64,000 bases of DNA from Georgenia yuyongxinii (GTDB lineage Bacteria; Actinomycetota; Actinomycetes; Actinomycetales; Actinomycetaceae), in NCBI RefSeq assembly GCF_006352065.1, contig NZ_CP040915.1, positions 434,001-498,000 on the forward strand, in the 5' to 3' direction. Both the position numbers and the translations under genes were made by a program. Of this stretch, positions 45,182-54,171 are shown one piece after another. Below the pieces are notes generated by a model. It ran no database searches. It worked only from the letters and a program-made list of their open reading frames with translations, and had not been told where the DNA came from. Within the stretch, counting starts at the first letter, position 1. The number at the start of each line of letters is the position of its first letter.

Positions 45182-47962
45182 GTGACCACCTCCCGCAAGC
45201 TCGTGATCGTCGAGTCGCCCGCCAAGGCGCGCACCATCGGCGGGTACCTCGGCCCCGACTTCGACGTCGAGGCCAGCGTGGGCCACATCCGCGACCTTCC
45301 CCAGCCCTCCGAGCTGCCCGCGGACATGAAGAAGGGCCCCTACGGCAAGTTCGCCGTGGACGTCGAGGGCGACTTCGACCCCTACTACGTGGTCGACTCG
45401 GACAAGAAGAAGAAGGTTACCGAGCTCAAGCGGGCCCTGAAGGACGCTGACGAGCTCTACCTCGCCACGGATGAGGACCGCGAGGGCGAGGCCATCGCGT
45501 GGCACCTGCTCGACGTCCTCAAGCCCACGGTGCCGGTCAAGCGGATGGTCTTCCACGAGATCACCCGCGAGGCCATCACCCGGGCCCTGGAGAACACCCG
45601 CGAGCTCGACACCCGGCTCGTCGACGCCCAGGAGACCCGCCGCATCCTCGACCGCCTGGTGGGCTACGAGGTCTCCCCGCTGCTGTGGCGCAAGATCAAG
45701 CCCGGCATCTCCGCCGGCCGTGTGCAGTCCGTGGCCACCCGCATGGTGGTCGAGCGCGAGCGGGAGCGGATGGCGTTCCGGTCGGCGTCCTACTGGGACG
45801 TCTCGGGCACCTTCACCGGTGGCGACGAGGCCGTGGACCGCCGCGGCTTCGAGGCCCGCCTCGTCACCCTGGACTCCCGGCGCGTGGCCACCGGCCGCGA
45901 CTTCGGCGACGACGGCCACCTCAAGCCCGCCGCGCAGAAGGCCGACGTGGTCCACCTGCACCAGGCCGAGGCGACCGCGCTCGCCGCGGCCCTGGAGCGG
46001 GCCGAGGCATGCGTGGTCTCCATGGAGACCAAGCCCTACACCCGCCGCCCGGCCGCACCGTTCACCACCTCCACGCTGCAGCAGGAGGCCTCCCGCAAGC
46101 TGCGCATGAGCGCCCGGGAGACCATGCGCACCGCGCAGGGGCTGTACGAGAACGGCTTCATCACCTACATGCGTACCGACTCCTCGGCGCTGTCCGGGCA
46201 GGCCATCGCCGCGGCCCGCCGCCAGGCCGCCGAGCTCTACGGCCCCGAGTACGTGCCGGACAAGCCCCGCGCGTACGGCGCCAAGGCCAAGGGCGCCCAG
46301 GAGGCGCACGAGGCCATCCGGCCCGCCGGGGACTCCTTCCGGACCCCCGCGCAGGTGGCCAACCAGCTCACCGGCGCCCAGTTCAAGCTCTACGAGCTCA
46401 TCTGGAAGCGCACCGTCGCCTCCCAGATGGCCGACGCCCGCGGCTCCACCGCCACGGTGCGCCTGGCAGCGACCGCCGTGCTCGGCGACGGCGCCCGCCA
46501 GGCCGAGCTGACGGCGTCGGGCACGGTCATCACCTTCCGCGGCTTCCTGGCCGCCTACGAGGAGGGCCGCGACGCCGAGCGGTACGACGCCGCCGCGGAC
46601 AAGGAGACCCGCCTGCCGGTGCTGAAGGAGGGCGACGCCGTCGTCACCGATGCGGTCACCGCCGAGGGGCACGAGACCACCCCGCCGCCGCGCTACACCG
46701 AGGCCTCGCTGGTCAAGGCGCTGGAGGAGCGCGGCATCGGCCGCCCCTCCACGTACGCGGCGACCATCTCCACCATCACCGACCGCGGCTACGTCGACCG
46801 ACGCGGGCAGGCGCTCGTGCCCACCTGGCTGGCGTTCTCCGTGGTGCGCCTGCTCGAGGAGAACCTTCCCCGGCTCGTCGACTACGACTTCACCGCCGAG
46901 ATGGAGGGCGACCTTGACCGCATCGCCTCCGGCACCGAGGACCGGGTCGGCTGGCTCTCACGGTTCTACCGCGGCGACGCCGCCGCCGCCCGGCCGGGCC
47001 TGAAGACCCTGGTCGAGGGGCTCGGGGACATCGACGCCCGCGCCGTCAACAGCATCGACATCGGCGACGGCATCACGCTGCGGGTGGGCCGCTACGGGCC
47101 CTACCTGGAGACCGCCCCCGCGGAGGAGGGCGCCGAGGGCCGGCGCGCCAGCGTGCCCGACGACGTCGCCCCCGACGAGCTCACCGTGGACTTGGCCAAG
47201 GAGCTGCTCGAGCGGCAGGCCGACGACGGTCGCGAGCTCGGCGCCGACCCGGCCACCGGGCACATGATCATCGCCAAGAACGGCCGCTTCGGCCCCTACG
47301 TCACCGAGGTCCTCCCCGAGGAGGACGACGGCGACGCGGCGGCTGCCACCACCGGCGACAGCCCGAACGGCACCGCCCCCGCGGGCGCGAAGAAGAAGCC
47401 CGTGCGGAAGAAGGCCGCCAAGGCCAAGCCGCGCACGGCGTCGCTGTTCAAGTCCATGCAGCTCGAGACCGTCACCCTCGAGGACGCGCTGCGGCTGCTG
47501 TCCCTGCCGCGGGTGGTCGGCGCCGACCCCGAGGGCGTGGAGATCACCGCCCAGAATGGCCGCTACGGGCCGTACCTGAAGAAGGGCACCGACTCGCGTT
47601 CCCTGACCAGCGAGGACCAGATCTTCGACGTCACGGTCGAGGAGGCACTGGCCATCTACGCCCAGCCCAAGCGCGGGCGCGGCGCCACCGCCAAGCCGCC
47701 GCTGCGTGAGCTGGGGGAGGACCCGGTCTCGGGGAAGCCGGTGTCCGTCAAGGACGGCCGCTTCGGCCCCTACGTCACCGACGGCACCACCAACGCGACC
47801 CTGCGCAAGGACGACGCGCCCGAGTCGATCACCCCCGAGCGGGGCTTCGAGCTCCTCGCGGAGAAGCGGGCCAAGGGCCCGGCCAAGAAGCCGGCCCGCA
47901 AGCCCGCGGCGAAGAAGACCACCACCAAGACGGCCGCGAAGAAGGCGCCGGCGACGAAGTAG
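45182..47962 (+). CDS. topA: DNA topoisomerase I
   Basis: The 926-residue type IA topoisomerase has a Toprim domain (KLVIVESPAKARTIGGYLG, LATDEDREGEAIAWHL), the catalytic Tyr at about residue 329 in GFITYMRTDSSAL, and the repeated C-terminal domains carrying NGRFGPYV/NGRYGPYL/DGRFGPYV units. It ends in a Lys/Ala-rich tail (about 25 residues) that helps DNA binding in actinobacterial enzymes. No Zn-finger Cys cluster is seen, as in other actinobacteria. The GTG start has AAGGAAC at about 9 bases. A repeat array follows 15 bases past the stop. Confidence 0.96.
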   Translation: MTTSRKLVIVESPAKARTIGGYLGPDFDVEASVGHIRDLPQPSELPADMKKGPYGKFAVDVEGDFDPYYVVDSDKKKKVTELKRALKDADELYLATDEDREGEAIAWHLLDVLKPTVPVKRMVFHEITREAITRALENTRELDTRLVDAQETRRILDRLVGYEVSPLLWRKIKPGISAGRVQSVATRMVVERERERMAFRSASYWDVSGTFTGGDEAVDRRGFEARLVTLDSRRVATGRDFGDDGHLKPAAQKADVVHLHQAEATALAAALERAEACVVSMETKPYTRRPAAPFTTSTLQQEASRKLRMSARETMRTAQGLYENGFITYMRTDSSALSGQAIAAARRQAAELYGPEYVPDKPRAYGAKAKGAQEAHEAIRPAGDSFRTPAQVANQLTGAQFKLYELIWKRTVASQMADARGSTATVRLAATAVLGDGARQAELTASGTVITFRGFLAAYEEGRDAERYDAAADKETRLPVLKEGDAVVTDAVTAEGHETTPPPRYTEASLVKALEERGIGRPSTYAATISTITDRGYVDRRGQALVPTWLAFSVVRLLEENLPRLVDYDFTAEMEGDLDRIASGTEDRVGWLSRFYRGDAAAARPGLKTLVEGLGDIDARAVNSIDIGDGITLRVGRYGPYLETAPAEEGAEGRRASVPDDVAPDELTVDLAKELLERQADDGRELGADPATGHMIIAKNGRFGPYVTEVLPEEDDGDAAAATTGDSPNGTAPAGAKKKPVRKKAAKAKPRTASLFKSMQLETVTLEDALRLLSLPRVVGADPEGVEITAQNGRYGPYLKKGTDSRSLTSEDQIFDVTVEEALAIYAQPKRGRGATAKPPLRELGEDPVSGKPVSVKDGRFGPYVTDGTTNATLRKDDAPESITPERGFELLAEKRAKGPAKKPARKPAAKKTTTKTAAKKAPATK

Positions 47963-47977
47963 CCCCCCGTTTTGGTT

Positions 47978-48054
47978 GTGCGCGAGATGTCATCTCCTCC
48001 GTGAGACGTCATCTTTGGTGAGACGTCATCTCGTCCGTGAGATGTCATCTGGGG
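47978..48054 (+). repeat. GAGAYGTCA repeat array, four units plus GTGCGC edge
   Basis: GTGCGC is followed by units GAGATGTCATCTCCTCCGT (47984-48002), GAGACGTCATCTTTGGT (48003-48019), GAGACGTCATCTCGTCCGT (48020-48038) and GAGATGTCATCTGGGG (48039-48054). It fills the space between topA and the converging membrane-protein gene, so it could act as a terminator region. Confidence 0.93.
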
Positions 48055-48067
48055 CCGGTCCGCACCG

Positions 48068-48769
48068 TCAGAAGATGAACCACACCGCGGCGGCCAGGAT
48101 CGCGGTTGCCGCGGGCAGCAGCCATGCACCGAGCACGGTGGTACGCAGGGCCGAGCGCTCCTCGCGTGCGGCCCCGGCGGCGTCAACCGGGCTCACCACC
48201 GGGTCCGCCATACCGGCCGCTGCGCGGTGTTCGGTGATCGCCGAGCCGAGCAGCATCGCGATCCCGAGGACCACCACGGGCTGAGCGGGCATCTGTGCCA
48301 CGGCGCCGGTGAGGAGCTCCCCGGCCGTCACGGCGACCGCCAGCAGGATCGCGCCGATGACGATCGAGCGAACCGCGTGGTCGACCACCGCGCGCAGGTT
48401 CTGGGCCGCCATGACGACGGCGAGCACCATCACGCCGATCGCCACGAGGAGGCCGATCGTGAGGGTGAAGGGCTCGTCGGTCCGCAACGCCATGACCGCG
48501 TCGAGCGTCACGTACATGCCGGCGAGCCCGACGAGCGAAGGCACGAGGATGCGCCCCAGGCGGGCCGGCTCGGCGGGCAGCTCCAGGCTCCGTGCGTAGG
48601 GTGCTGGCTCCCCGAACGCCGCCGCCGCGCTCTCCCCGCTATCCGTGCAGTGTGTGCGCACCTGCTCGAGGGCGTCGCCGATCAGGCGGCCGTCGACGTC
48701 GAGCAGGCGCAGCTCGAGGACGAAGTCGTTCTCCCAGGCGGCGTCCACCGGGGTGTGCGGTCCGGTCAT
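48068..48769 (-). CDS. Membrane protein co-transcribed with PadR regulator
   Basis: The 233-residue protein has a polar N-terminal region (about 75 residues, WENDFVLELRLLDVDGRLIGDAL) that looks like a small cytoplasmic domain, then about five helices and a short end. The family is commonly seen after PadR regulators in actinobacteria as a 'permease-like' protein of unknown function. Its ATG overlaps the PadR stop (ATGA), giving a regulator-target operon. Confidence 0.78.
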   Translation of the reverse strand: MTGPHTPVDAAWENDFVLELRLLDVDGRLIGDALEQVRTHCTDSGESAAAAFGEPAPYARSLELPAEPARLGRILVPSLVGLAGMYVTLDAVMALRTDEPFTLTIGLLVAIGVMVLAVVMAAQNLRAVVDHAVRSIVIGAILLAVAVTAGELLTGAVAQMPAQPVVVLGIAMLLGSAITEHRAAAGMADPVVSPVDAAGAAREERSALRTTVLGAWLLPAATAILAAAVWFIF

Positions 48770-49146
48770 GATCGGCTCTCTCTCTGTGGGGCGCTGCGGG
48801 ACGGGTCGGGGGACACGGGGGAGTCGGCGACGAAGCCGCGCGTGAGGTCGGCGAAGCGGGCCCACCGTTCCGCCAGGGTGGTGAGCTGGGTGCGGCCCTC
48901 GCCGGTGAGTGCGTAGTACTTGCGAGCCGGGCCGCTCTCGCCGGTGCGCCACTCGACCTCGACGAGACCGGCCCGTTCGAACCGCGTGAGCAGTGGGTAG
49001 AGGGTGCCGCCCTTGACCGCGCCGACGCCGGCCTCCTCCAGGCGGGCGGAGATCGCGTAGCCGTAGGTCGGCCCGTCGGCCACGACGCGCAGCACGCACA
49101 CCTCGAGCGCGCCGCGCAGCCACTCACCGGGCCAGTCGTCCACCAT
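48766..49146 (-). CDS. PadR-family transcriptional regulator
   Basis: The 126-residue protein has a winged helix (LEVCVLRVVADGPTYGYAISARLEEAGVGAVKGGTLYPLLTRFERAGLVEVEW) with the classic PadR TYGYAI and GTLYPLL motifs, and a short C-terminal helix for dimerisation. It is probably autoregulated: TACTGT lies 7 bases before the ATG and overlaps the palindrome GTAGCGCTAC. The signal sensed is unknown; PadR proteins often respond to toxic small molecules. Confidence 0.93.
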   Translation of the reverse strand: MVDDWPGEWLRGALEVCVLRVVADGPTYGYAISARLEEAGVGAVKGGTLYPLLTRFERAGLVEVEWRTGESGPARKYYALTGEGRTQLTTLAERWARFADLTRGFVADSPVSPDPSRSAPQRESRS

Positions 49147-49153
49147 GAGCTAG

Positions 49154-49186
49154 ACAGTAGCGCTACCTAGTTAGTGCGTCTACCTA
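49154..49186. promoter_or_regulatory. PadR promoter with palindrome and direct repeat (candidate operator)
   Basis: On the minus strand TACTGT (49154-49159) is a -10-like hexamer 7 bases before the PadR ATG. It overlaps the perfect palindrome GTAGCGCTAC (49157-49166), and CTACCTA is repeated at 49163-49169 and 49180-49186. A repressor bound here would block the promoter of its own gene. Confidence 0.6.
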
Positions 49187-49221
49187 CTAGAGATGCGCCC
49201 TCGCACGGCTACGCTCGTGAC

Positions 49222-50268
49222 ATGGAAGCCCAGGTGACGGCGCCGAACCTGCTCCCCGCGCCCGCAGATCCCACGGACGCACCGCCGCTGCGCTGGGGCA
49301 TCCTCGGCGCTGGCGGGATCGCCCGCCGCTTCGCCCGTGAGGTGCCCGCCCGCTCGGCCCAGCAGGTGCTGGCCGTCGCCTCCCGGGACCAGCGCCGCGC
49401 CGACGCCTTCGCCGCCGAGCACGGCGTGGGCCGCGCCTACGGCAGCTACGAGCTCCTGGTCACCGACGAGGACGTCGATGTCGTCTACATCGCCACCCCG
49501 CACAGCGCGCACCGCGACCACGCCCTCCTCGCGCTGGAGGCCGGCAAGCACGTGCTGGTGGAGAAGGCGTTCACCCGCAACGCGGACGAGGCCCTCGAGG
49601 TGCTCGACGCCGCCCGCGAGCGGCACCTGTTCGTCATGGAGGCCATGTGGACGCGGTTCCTGCCGCACATGGTCGCCCTCCGCGGACTGATCGGCTCCGG
49701 CGCCCTCGGCGAGATCCTTGCCGTCACGGCCGACCACGGCCAGCGGCTGGACACCGTCGAGCGGCTCCTCGCCCCCGAGCTGGCCGGCGGGGCGCTGCTG
49801 GACCTCGGCGTGTACCCCGTCTCGTTCGCATACGACGTGCTCGGCGCCCCCGCATCCGTCCACGCTGCCGGCGCCCTCACGGACGTCGGCGTCGACGCGC
49901 ACGAGGCCGTGACCCTGACCTATGCCGGCACCCGGGCGGTTGCGGTCTGCACCTCGAACATGTGGGCCACCACCGCCACGACCGCGTCGGTGGTGGGCAC
50001 CGAGGGGCGGGTCGACATCGACGGCCCCTTCTACCGGCCGACGTCGTTCACGGTCACCCCGTTCAGTGGCGCGCCGTGGCGGTTCGAACCCGTCCCGGGG
50101 ATCACGGCAGCGGACGGCGGGTTCGAGTTCCAGGCCGCCGAGGTGGCCCGGTGCGTCGCGGACGGGCGGCGCGAGTCGGTGGACATGCCCTGGCGGGCGA
50201 CCCTCGAGGTCATGGAGGTCCTGGACGAGGTCCGCCGCCAGCTGGGGGTCGTCTACCCCGGGGAGTGA
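49222..50268 (+). CDS. Gfo/Idh/MocA-family oxidoreductase
   Basis: The 348-residue protein has the N-terminal dinucleotide motif RWGILGAGGIARRFAREV, VVYIATPHSAHRDHALLALEAGKHVLVEKAFTRN (the catalytic EKxF/P loop), and a C-terminal Gfo/Idh alpha/beta domain with GGALLDLGVYPVSFAYD. It reduces or oxidises sugars or inositols with NAD(P). The substrate is unknown. TACGCT six bases before the ATG gives a leaderless-type start. Its 3' end is included in a 36-bp tandem duplication that runs past the stop codon. Confidence 0.92.
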   Translation: MEAQVTAPNLLPAPADPTDAPPLRWGILGAGGIARRFAREVPARSAQQVLAVASRDQRRADAFAAEHGVGRAYGSYELLVTDEDVDVVYIATPHSAHRDHALLALEAGKHVLVEKAFTRNADEALEVLDAARERHLFVMEAMWTRFLPHMVALRGLIGSGALGEILAVTADHGQRLDTVERLLAPELAGGALLDLGVYPVSFAYDVLGAPASVHAAGALTDVGVDAHEAVTLTYAGTRAVAVCTSNMWATTATTASVVGTEGRVDIDGPFYRPTSFTVTPFSGAPWRFEPVPGITAADGGFEFQAAEVARCVADGRRESVDMPWRATLEVMEVLDEVRRQLGVVYPGE

Positions 50269-50333
50269 CGGGCACCAGGCCGCGTGGTCGCCCGAGTGGA
50301 GTGACGGGCACCAGGCCGCGTGGTCTACCGAGT
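50262..50333. repeat. 36-bp tandem duplication spanning the oxidoreductase stop codon
   Basis: Copies at 50262-50297 and 50298-50333 differ at only a few bases near the 3' end (TCGCCC versus TCTACC), and a partial third copy follows. The first copy contains the gene's last codon and TGA, so the repeat arose after the gene end was in place. Confidence 0.92.
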
Positions 50334-50404
50334 GCAGTGACGCGCACGCCTGGACCGGTGGATGACGCGTCAGCTCCGTGGGCGCGGCTGGTTACCCTTG
50401 CCAG

Positions 50405-51145
50405 GTGACCGACCTGCCCCCCGCCGTCCCCCCGACCGGCGCGCCTGCGCCCCAGCCGGGCCGCTTCGTCTCGCTCGAGGGCGGCGACTTCGCGGGCAAG
50501 ACCACCCAGCAGCGCATGCTCGGGGACTGGCTGCGCGAGCTCGGCCACGAGGTGGTCCTCACCCGCGAGCCCGGCGGCACACCGCTCGGGCAGGTGCTGC
50601 GCGACGCCGTCCTGCACGGCGCGGACGTCGACCCGCGCACAGAGGCGCTGCTCTACGCCACCGACCGCGCCCACCACGTCCACCAGCTCGTGCTGCCCGC
50701 CCTGGCGCGTGGCGCCGTCGTGGTGACCGACCGGTACCTCGACTCCTCGGTCGCCTACCAGGGCTCCGCCCGCGAGCTCGGAGACCAGGAGATCCGCGCG
50801 CTCTCGCTGTGGGCCACCGAGGGCCTGCTGCCCCACGTCACGGTCCTGCTCGATCTCGACCCGGCCGCCGCCGCTGCTCGCCGCACGGGCGCCCCGGACC
50901 GGATCGAGCGCGAGTCCGCCGCGTTCCACACCCGCGTACGCGAGCACTTCCTCGCCCTGGCCGCCGCCGAGCCCGGCCGGTACCTGGTCCTCGACGCCGC
51001 CCGGCCCGCCGAGGAGATCCACGCCGCGATCCGTGAACGGCTGGCGCCGCTGCTGCCCGCCAGGCCGGACACCGTCGTGCCCGCGACGCCGGACGTCGTC
51101 GCGGCGGCCCACCCCACCCGTACCCGCCCGCGGGCCGACCGATGA
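50405..51145 (+). CDS. tmk: dTMP kinase
   Basis: The 246-residue enzyme phosphorylates dTMP to dTDP. It has the P-loop variant FVSLEGGDFAGKTTQQ, the REPGGTPLG motif (DR loop precursor), and TDRYLDSSVAYQG. A C-terminal extension of about 35 residues beyond the family core is Ala/Pro/Arg-rich. TACCCT ends 6 bases before the GTG start (leaderless pattern). The stop overlaps holB (ATGA), a common pairing. Confidence 0.95.
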   Translation: MTDLPPAVPPTGAPAPQPGRFVSLEGGDFAGKTTQQRMLGDWLRELGHEVVLTREPGGTPLGQVLRDAVLHGADVDPRTEALLYATDRAHHVHQLVLPALARGAVVVTDRYLDSSVAYQGSARELGDQEIRALSLWATEGLLPHVTVLLDLDPAAAAARRTGAPDRIERESAAFHTRVREHFLALAAAEPGRYLVLDAARPAEEIHAAIRERLAPLLPARPDTVVPATPDVVAAAHPTRTRPRADR

Positions 51146-52329
51146 GCGTCTGGGACGAGGTGGTCGGCCAGGAGCAGGTCGTGTCCACCTTGCAGGCCGC
51201 CGTCGAGGCCTCCCGGGCCGGTACCGACGGCGCCCCCGCCGCGGACGCCGGCCGGGCCATGACCCATGCCTGGCTCATCACCGGCCCGCCCGGGTCGGGC
51301 CGGTCCGTGGCCGCGCGCGCGTTCGCCGCGGCCCTGCAGTGCACCGACCCGGACGAGCCCGGTTGCGGGCACTGCCAGGCCTGCACGACGACGCTGGCGG
51401 GCACCCACGCCGACGTCGCGCTGGTCGGCACGGAGAAGGTCGTCTTCAGCATCGACGAGATCCGCCCGCTGGTCTCCCAGGCGCAGCGCTCCCCGTCCCA
51501 GGGCCGCTGGCGCGTCATGCTCATGGAGGACGCCGACCGCATGGTCGAGCGCACCTCCAACGTCCTCCTCAAGGCCATCGAGGAGCCGCCGCCGCGCACC
51601 GTGTGGCTGCTGTGCGCCCCGAGCCCCGAGGACGTCCTCACCACCATCCGCTCACGCTGCCGCGCGGTGCACCTGCGCGTGCCGGACCCTCGCGCCGTCG
51701 CCGACCTCCTCGTCCGCCGGGACGGGCTCGACCCGCAGGTGGCGCTCACCGCAGCCCGGGCCGCCCAGTCCCACGTGGGTCTGGCCCGCCGGCTCGCCCG
51801 GGACCCGCAGGCCCGCGAACGTCGGCGCCGCCTCCTCGGTGTGCCCACCGCCATCCGCGGGGTGGGCGACGCCGTTCTCGCCGCCGCCCAGCTCATCGAC
51901 ATCTCCGCCGCCGACGCCAAGGCCGCCACCGAGGAGCGCGACGCCGAGGAGAAGGCCGCGCTCCTGCGCACCCTGGGCGCCGACGCGGGCACCAAGCTTC
52001 CCCCGGCGCTGCGCGGGCAGGTCCGCCAGCTCGAGGAGGACCAGAAGCGGCGGGCCACCCGGGCCCAGCGGGACGTGCTGGACCGGGCCATGGTCGACCT
52101 GCTGTCGCTCTACCGCGACGTGCTGGTGGTCCAGCTCGGCGCCGACGTCGAGCTCGTCAACGCCGACGCCGCGGACCAGGTCCGCCGCCTCGCCGAGGGC
52201 ACCACCCCGGAGCAGACGGTGCGCCGCATGGACGCCGTGGGGGTCGCCCGCGAGCGGCTCGCGGGCAACGTGGCACCGCTGCTGGCGGTGGAGGCGATGA
52301 TGGTGGCGCTGCGCCCACAGGCCTCCTGA
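51142..52329 (+). CDS. holB: DNA polymerase III subunit delta-prime
   Basis: The 395-residue clamp-loader subunit has an AAA+ domain with a degenerate P-loop (ITGPPGSGRSVAAR, Arg for Lys, as expected for the non-hydrolysing delta-prime), a Zn-binding cluster (CTDPDEPGCGHCQACTT), EDADRMVERTSNVLLKAIEEPP and TIRSRCRAVHLR. It works with tau/gamma and delta to load the beta clamp. It is co-translated with tmk and followed after 71 bp by a peptidase gene. Confidence 0.95.
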   Translation: MSVWDEVVGQEQVVSTLQAAVEASRAGTDGAPAADAGRAMTHAWLITGPPGSGRSVAARAFAAALQCTDPDEPGCGHCQACTTTLAGTHADVALVGTEKVVFSIDEIRPLVSQAQRSPSQGRWRVMLMEDADRMVERTSNVLLKAIEEPPPRTVWLLCAPSPEDVLTTIRSRCRAVHLRVPDPRAVADLLVRRDGLDPQVALTAARAAQSHVGLARRLARDPQARERRRRLLGVPTAIRGVGDAVLAAAQLIDISAADAKAATEERDAEEKAALLRTLGADAGTKLPPALRGQVRQLEEDQKRRATRAQRDVLDRAMVDLLSLYRDVLVVQLGADVELVNADAADQVRRLAEGTTPEQTVRRMDAVGVARERLAGNVAPLLAVEAMMVALRPQAS

Positions 52330-52400
52330 CGCCCGCACGTGACCAGTCTCGCTGTGGATCCGGGGTGAGGCCGTCCCGGACCGCCAGGTAGCGTGACCGG

Positions 52401-53921
52401 GTGAGACCTCTCCGCCCCCTCCTTGCTGCCGTGCTCGCCCTCGCCCTGCTGGGTGGGTGCACCGCCGGCGCCGACGAGCCGGCGCCCAGCCCCGCGAAGG
52501 CGGACCTGCAGACCAAGGTTCCCGCCGAGCTGGAGGAGTACTACGGCCAGGACGTCGCCTGGGAGGAGTGCGGCAGCAACCTCGAGTGCGCCGACGTCAC
52601 CGTCCCACTCGACTACGACGCCCCCGACGGCGAGGACATCACCATCGCCGTCAAGCGCCTGCACTCCTCCCGGGACGGGCAGCGGGTCGGCTCCCTCCTC
52701 ATCAACCCGGGCGGCCCGGGCTCGTCCGGCACCAGCCTCGTCGACTCCGCGACTGCCTTGTTCAGCGAGGACCTGCGCGCCGCGTACGACGTCGTCGGCT
52801 TCGACCCGCGCGGCACCGGTGACTCCACCCGGGTGGACTGTGTGAGCGACTTCGAGCTCGACCGCATCCGCGGCGCCCAGTACGAGCCCGAGACGCCCGC
52901 GGGGCTGGAGGCCTACGCGGCGGACACCGACTTCATCGCCGAGGGGTGCGTCGCGAACAGCGGCGACCTCGTCACCGAGGTGGACACCGCCTCCGCCGCC
53001 CGGGACATGGACATCCTGCGCCACCTGCTCGGTGAGCCCGAGCTCGACTACCTCGGCTACTCCTACGGCACCTACCTGGGCGCCACCTACGCGGAGCTGT
53101 TCCCCGGCCACGTCGGCCGGCTCGTGCTCGACGGCGCGATGGACCCCTCGCTGGGCTCGCACGAGACGGTCCTGGGGCAGGCCCGGGGCTTCGAGCAGGC
53201 GCTGCGTGCGTACGTCCAGGACTGCCTCGGCGGCGAGGCCTGCCCGCTCAGCGGCAGCGTGGACGACGGCGTCGCCCAGGTCCAGACGCTCCTGCAGGTC
53301 ACCGAGGACACCCCGCTGCCCACCGCCGACGGCCGCGAGCTCACCGCGCCGTTGGCGTTCTCGGGCATGATCACCCCGCTCTACGAGAGCCGGACGTGGT
53401 TCTTCCTCTCCCAGGCCCTGGACCAGGCCATGAACGACGGCGACGGGTCCCTCCTGCTGTACCTCGCCGACCTCATGGCCGGCCGCGCCGAGGACGGCAC
53501 GTACCCGGACGGCTCCACCGAGGCGAACTGGGCCATCAACTGTGCCGACTTCGGCTCCACCGGTGACCCCGAGATATGGGCGCGGCAGGCGGAGGAGCTG
53601 CGGGAGGCGTCCCCGACGTTCGGGGACATGCTCGCCTACGGAGACCTGCTCTGCGCCGACTGGCCCGGTGACCCCGCCGGCAGCCGTGGGCCGCTCACCG
53701 CGGCCGGCGCGGCCCCGATCATGGTGGTGGGCACCACCGGTGACCCGGCGACCCCGTACGAGGGGAGCGTCGCCCTTGCCGACCAGCTGGAAAGCGGTTT
53801 TCTGGTCACCTACGACGGCGAGGGCCACACCGCCTACGGTCGCTCCAACGAGTGCGTCGCCGCGGCGGTGGACGCGTTCCTCATCGACGGCGTCAAGCCC
53901 GAGGACGGGCTGGTCTGCTGA
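52401..53921 (+). CDS. Secreted lipoprotein peptidase, SlpD/SlpE-type (TAP-like alpha/beta hydrolase)
   Basis: The 506-residue protein begins with a lipoprotein signal peptide, PLLAAVLALALLGGC (lipobox LLGGC), so it is exported and anchored outside. The catalytic Ser lies in DYLGYSYGTYLGATYAELFP, with the TAP-like C-terminal domain (PIMVVGTTGDPATPYEGSVALADQL) and EGHTAYGRSNECV with the His. Streptomyces SlpD/E and tripeptidyl aminopeptidases have this layout. It probably trims extracellular peptides. The GTG has TAGCGT six bases upstream. It lies between holB and tRNA-Thr. Confidence 0.93.
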   Translation: MRPLRPLLAAVLALALLGGCTAGADEPAPSPAKADLQTKVPAELEEYYGQDVAWEECGSNLECADVTVPLDYDAPDGEDITIAVKRLHSSRDGQRVGSLLINPGGPGSSGTSLVDSATALFSEDLRAAYDVVGFDPRGTGDSTRVDCVSDFELDRIRGAQYEPETPAGLEAYAADTDFIAEGCVANSGDLVTEVDTASAARDMDILRHLLGEPELDYLGYSYGTYLGATYAELFPGHVGRLVLDGAMDPSLGSHETVLGQARGFEQALRAYVQDCLGGEACPLSGSVDDGVAQVQTLLQVTEDTPLPTADGRELTAPLAFSGMITPLYESRTWFFLSQALDQAMNDGDGSLLLYLADLMAGRAEDGTYPDGSTEANWAINCADFGSTGDPEIWARQAEELREASPTFGDMLAYGDLLCADWPGDPAGSRGPLTAAGAAPIMVVGTTGDPATPYEGSVALADQLESGFLVTYDGEGHTAYGRSNECVAAAVDAFLIDGVKPEDGLVC

Positions 53922-54061
53922 TCTGGCTGGCCGCCGCTGTGGGCGGTGGCGAGGCGGCGTGCTGTAGATCACGACCGACAGAGCGACATCGCTTTGTCCC
54001 TCGACCACCCGCCCCGGTACAGTGGTCCGCGCTGAGTCCGGGCCGCGCCCGGGACGTACGC

Positions 54062-54134
54062 GCCGCCTTAGCTCAGTCGGCAGAGCGATTCACTCGTAAT
54101 GAATAGGTCGTGGGTTCGATTCCCACAGGCGGCT
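54062..54134 (+). tRNA. tRNA-Thr, anticodon CGT
   Basis: The 73-base cloverleaf has acceptor stem GCCGCCT/AGGCGGC with discriminator T, D arm GCTC-AGTCGGCA-GAGC, and anticodon stem ATTCA/TGAAT with loop CTCGTAA (anticodon CGT, codon ACG). The T arm is GTGGG-TTCGATT-CCCAC. CCA is not encoded. A hairpin terminator follows 7 bases later. Confidence 0.97.
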
Positions 54135-54141
54135 CCGACAG

Positions 54142-54171
54142 GAAGGGCCCGGTCCTCGGATCGGGCCCTTC
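54142..54171 (+). terminator. Hairpin terminator after tRNA-Thr
   Basis: A 10-bp stem GAAGGGCCCG/CGGGCCCTTC with a 10-base loop, placed directly after the tRNA. Confidence 0.85.

Noticed and set aside
47978-48054. Possible CRISPR array
   Set aside because: The units follow each other directly with a 19-bp period and no unique spacers of 30 bases or so, there are only two to four units per site, and no cas genes are present.
51142-52329. A damaged P-loop in holB (Arg for Lys) as a loss-of-function sign
   Set aside because: The delta-prime subunit normally has a degenerate P-loop and does not hydrolyse ATP, so this is expected.
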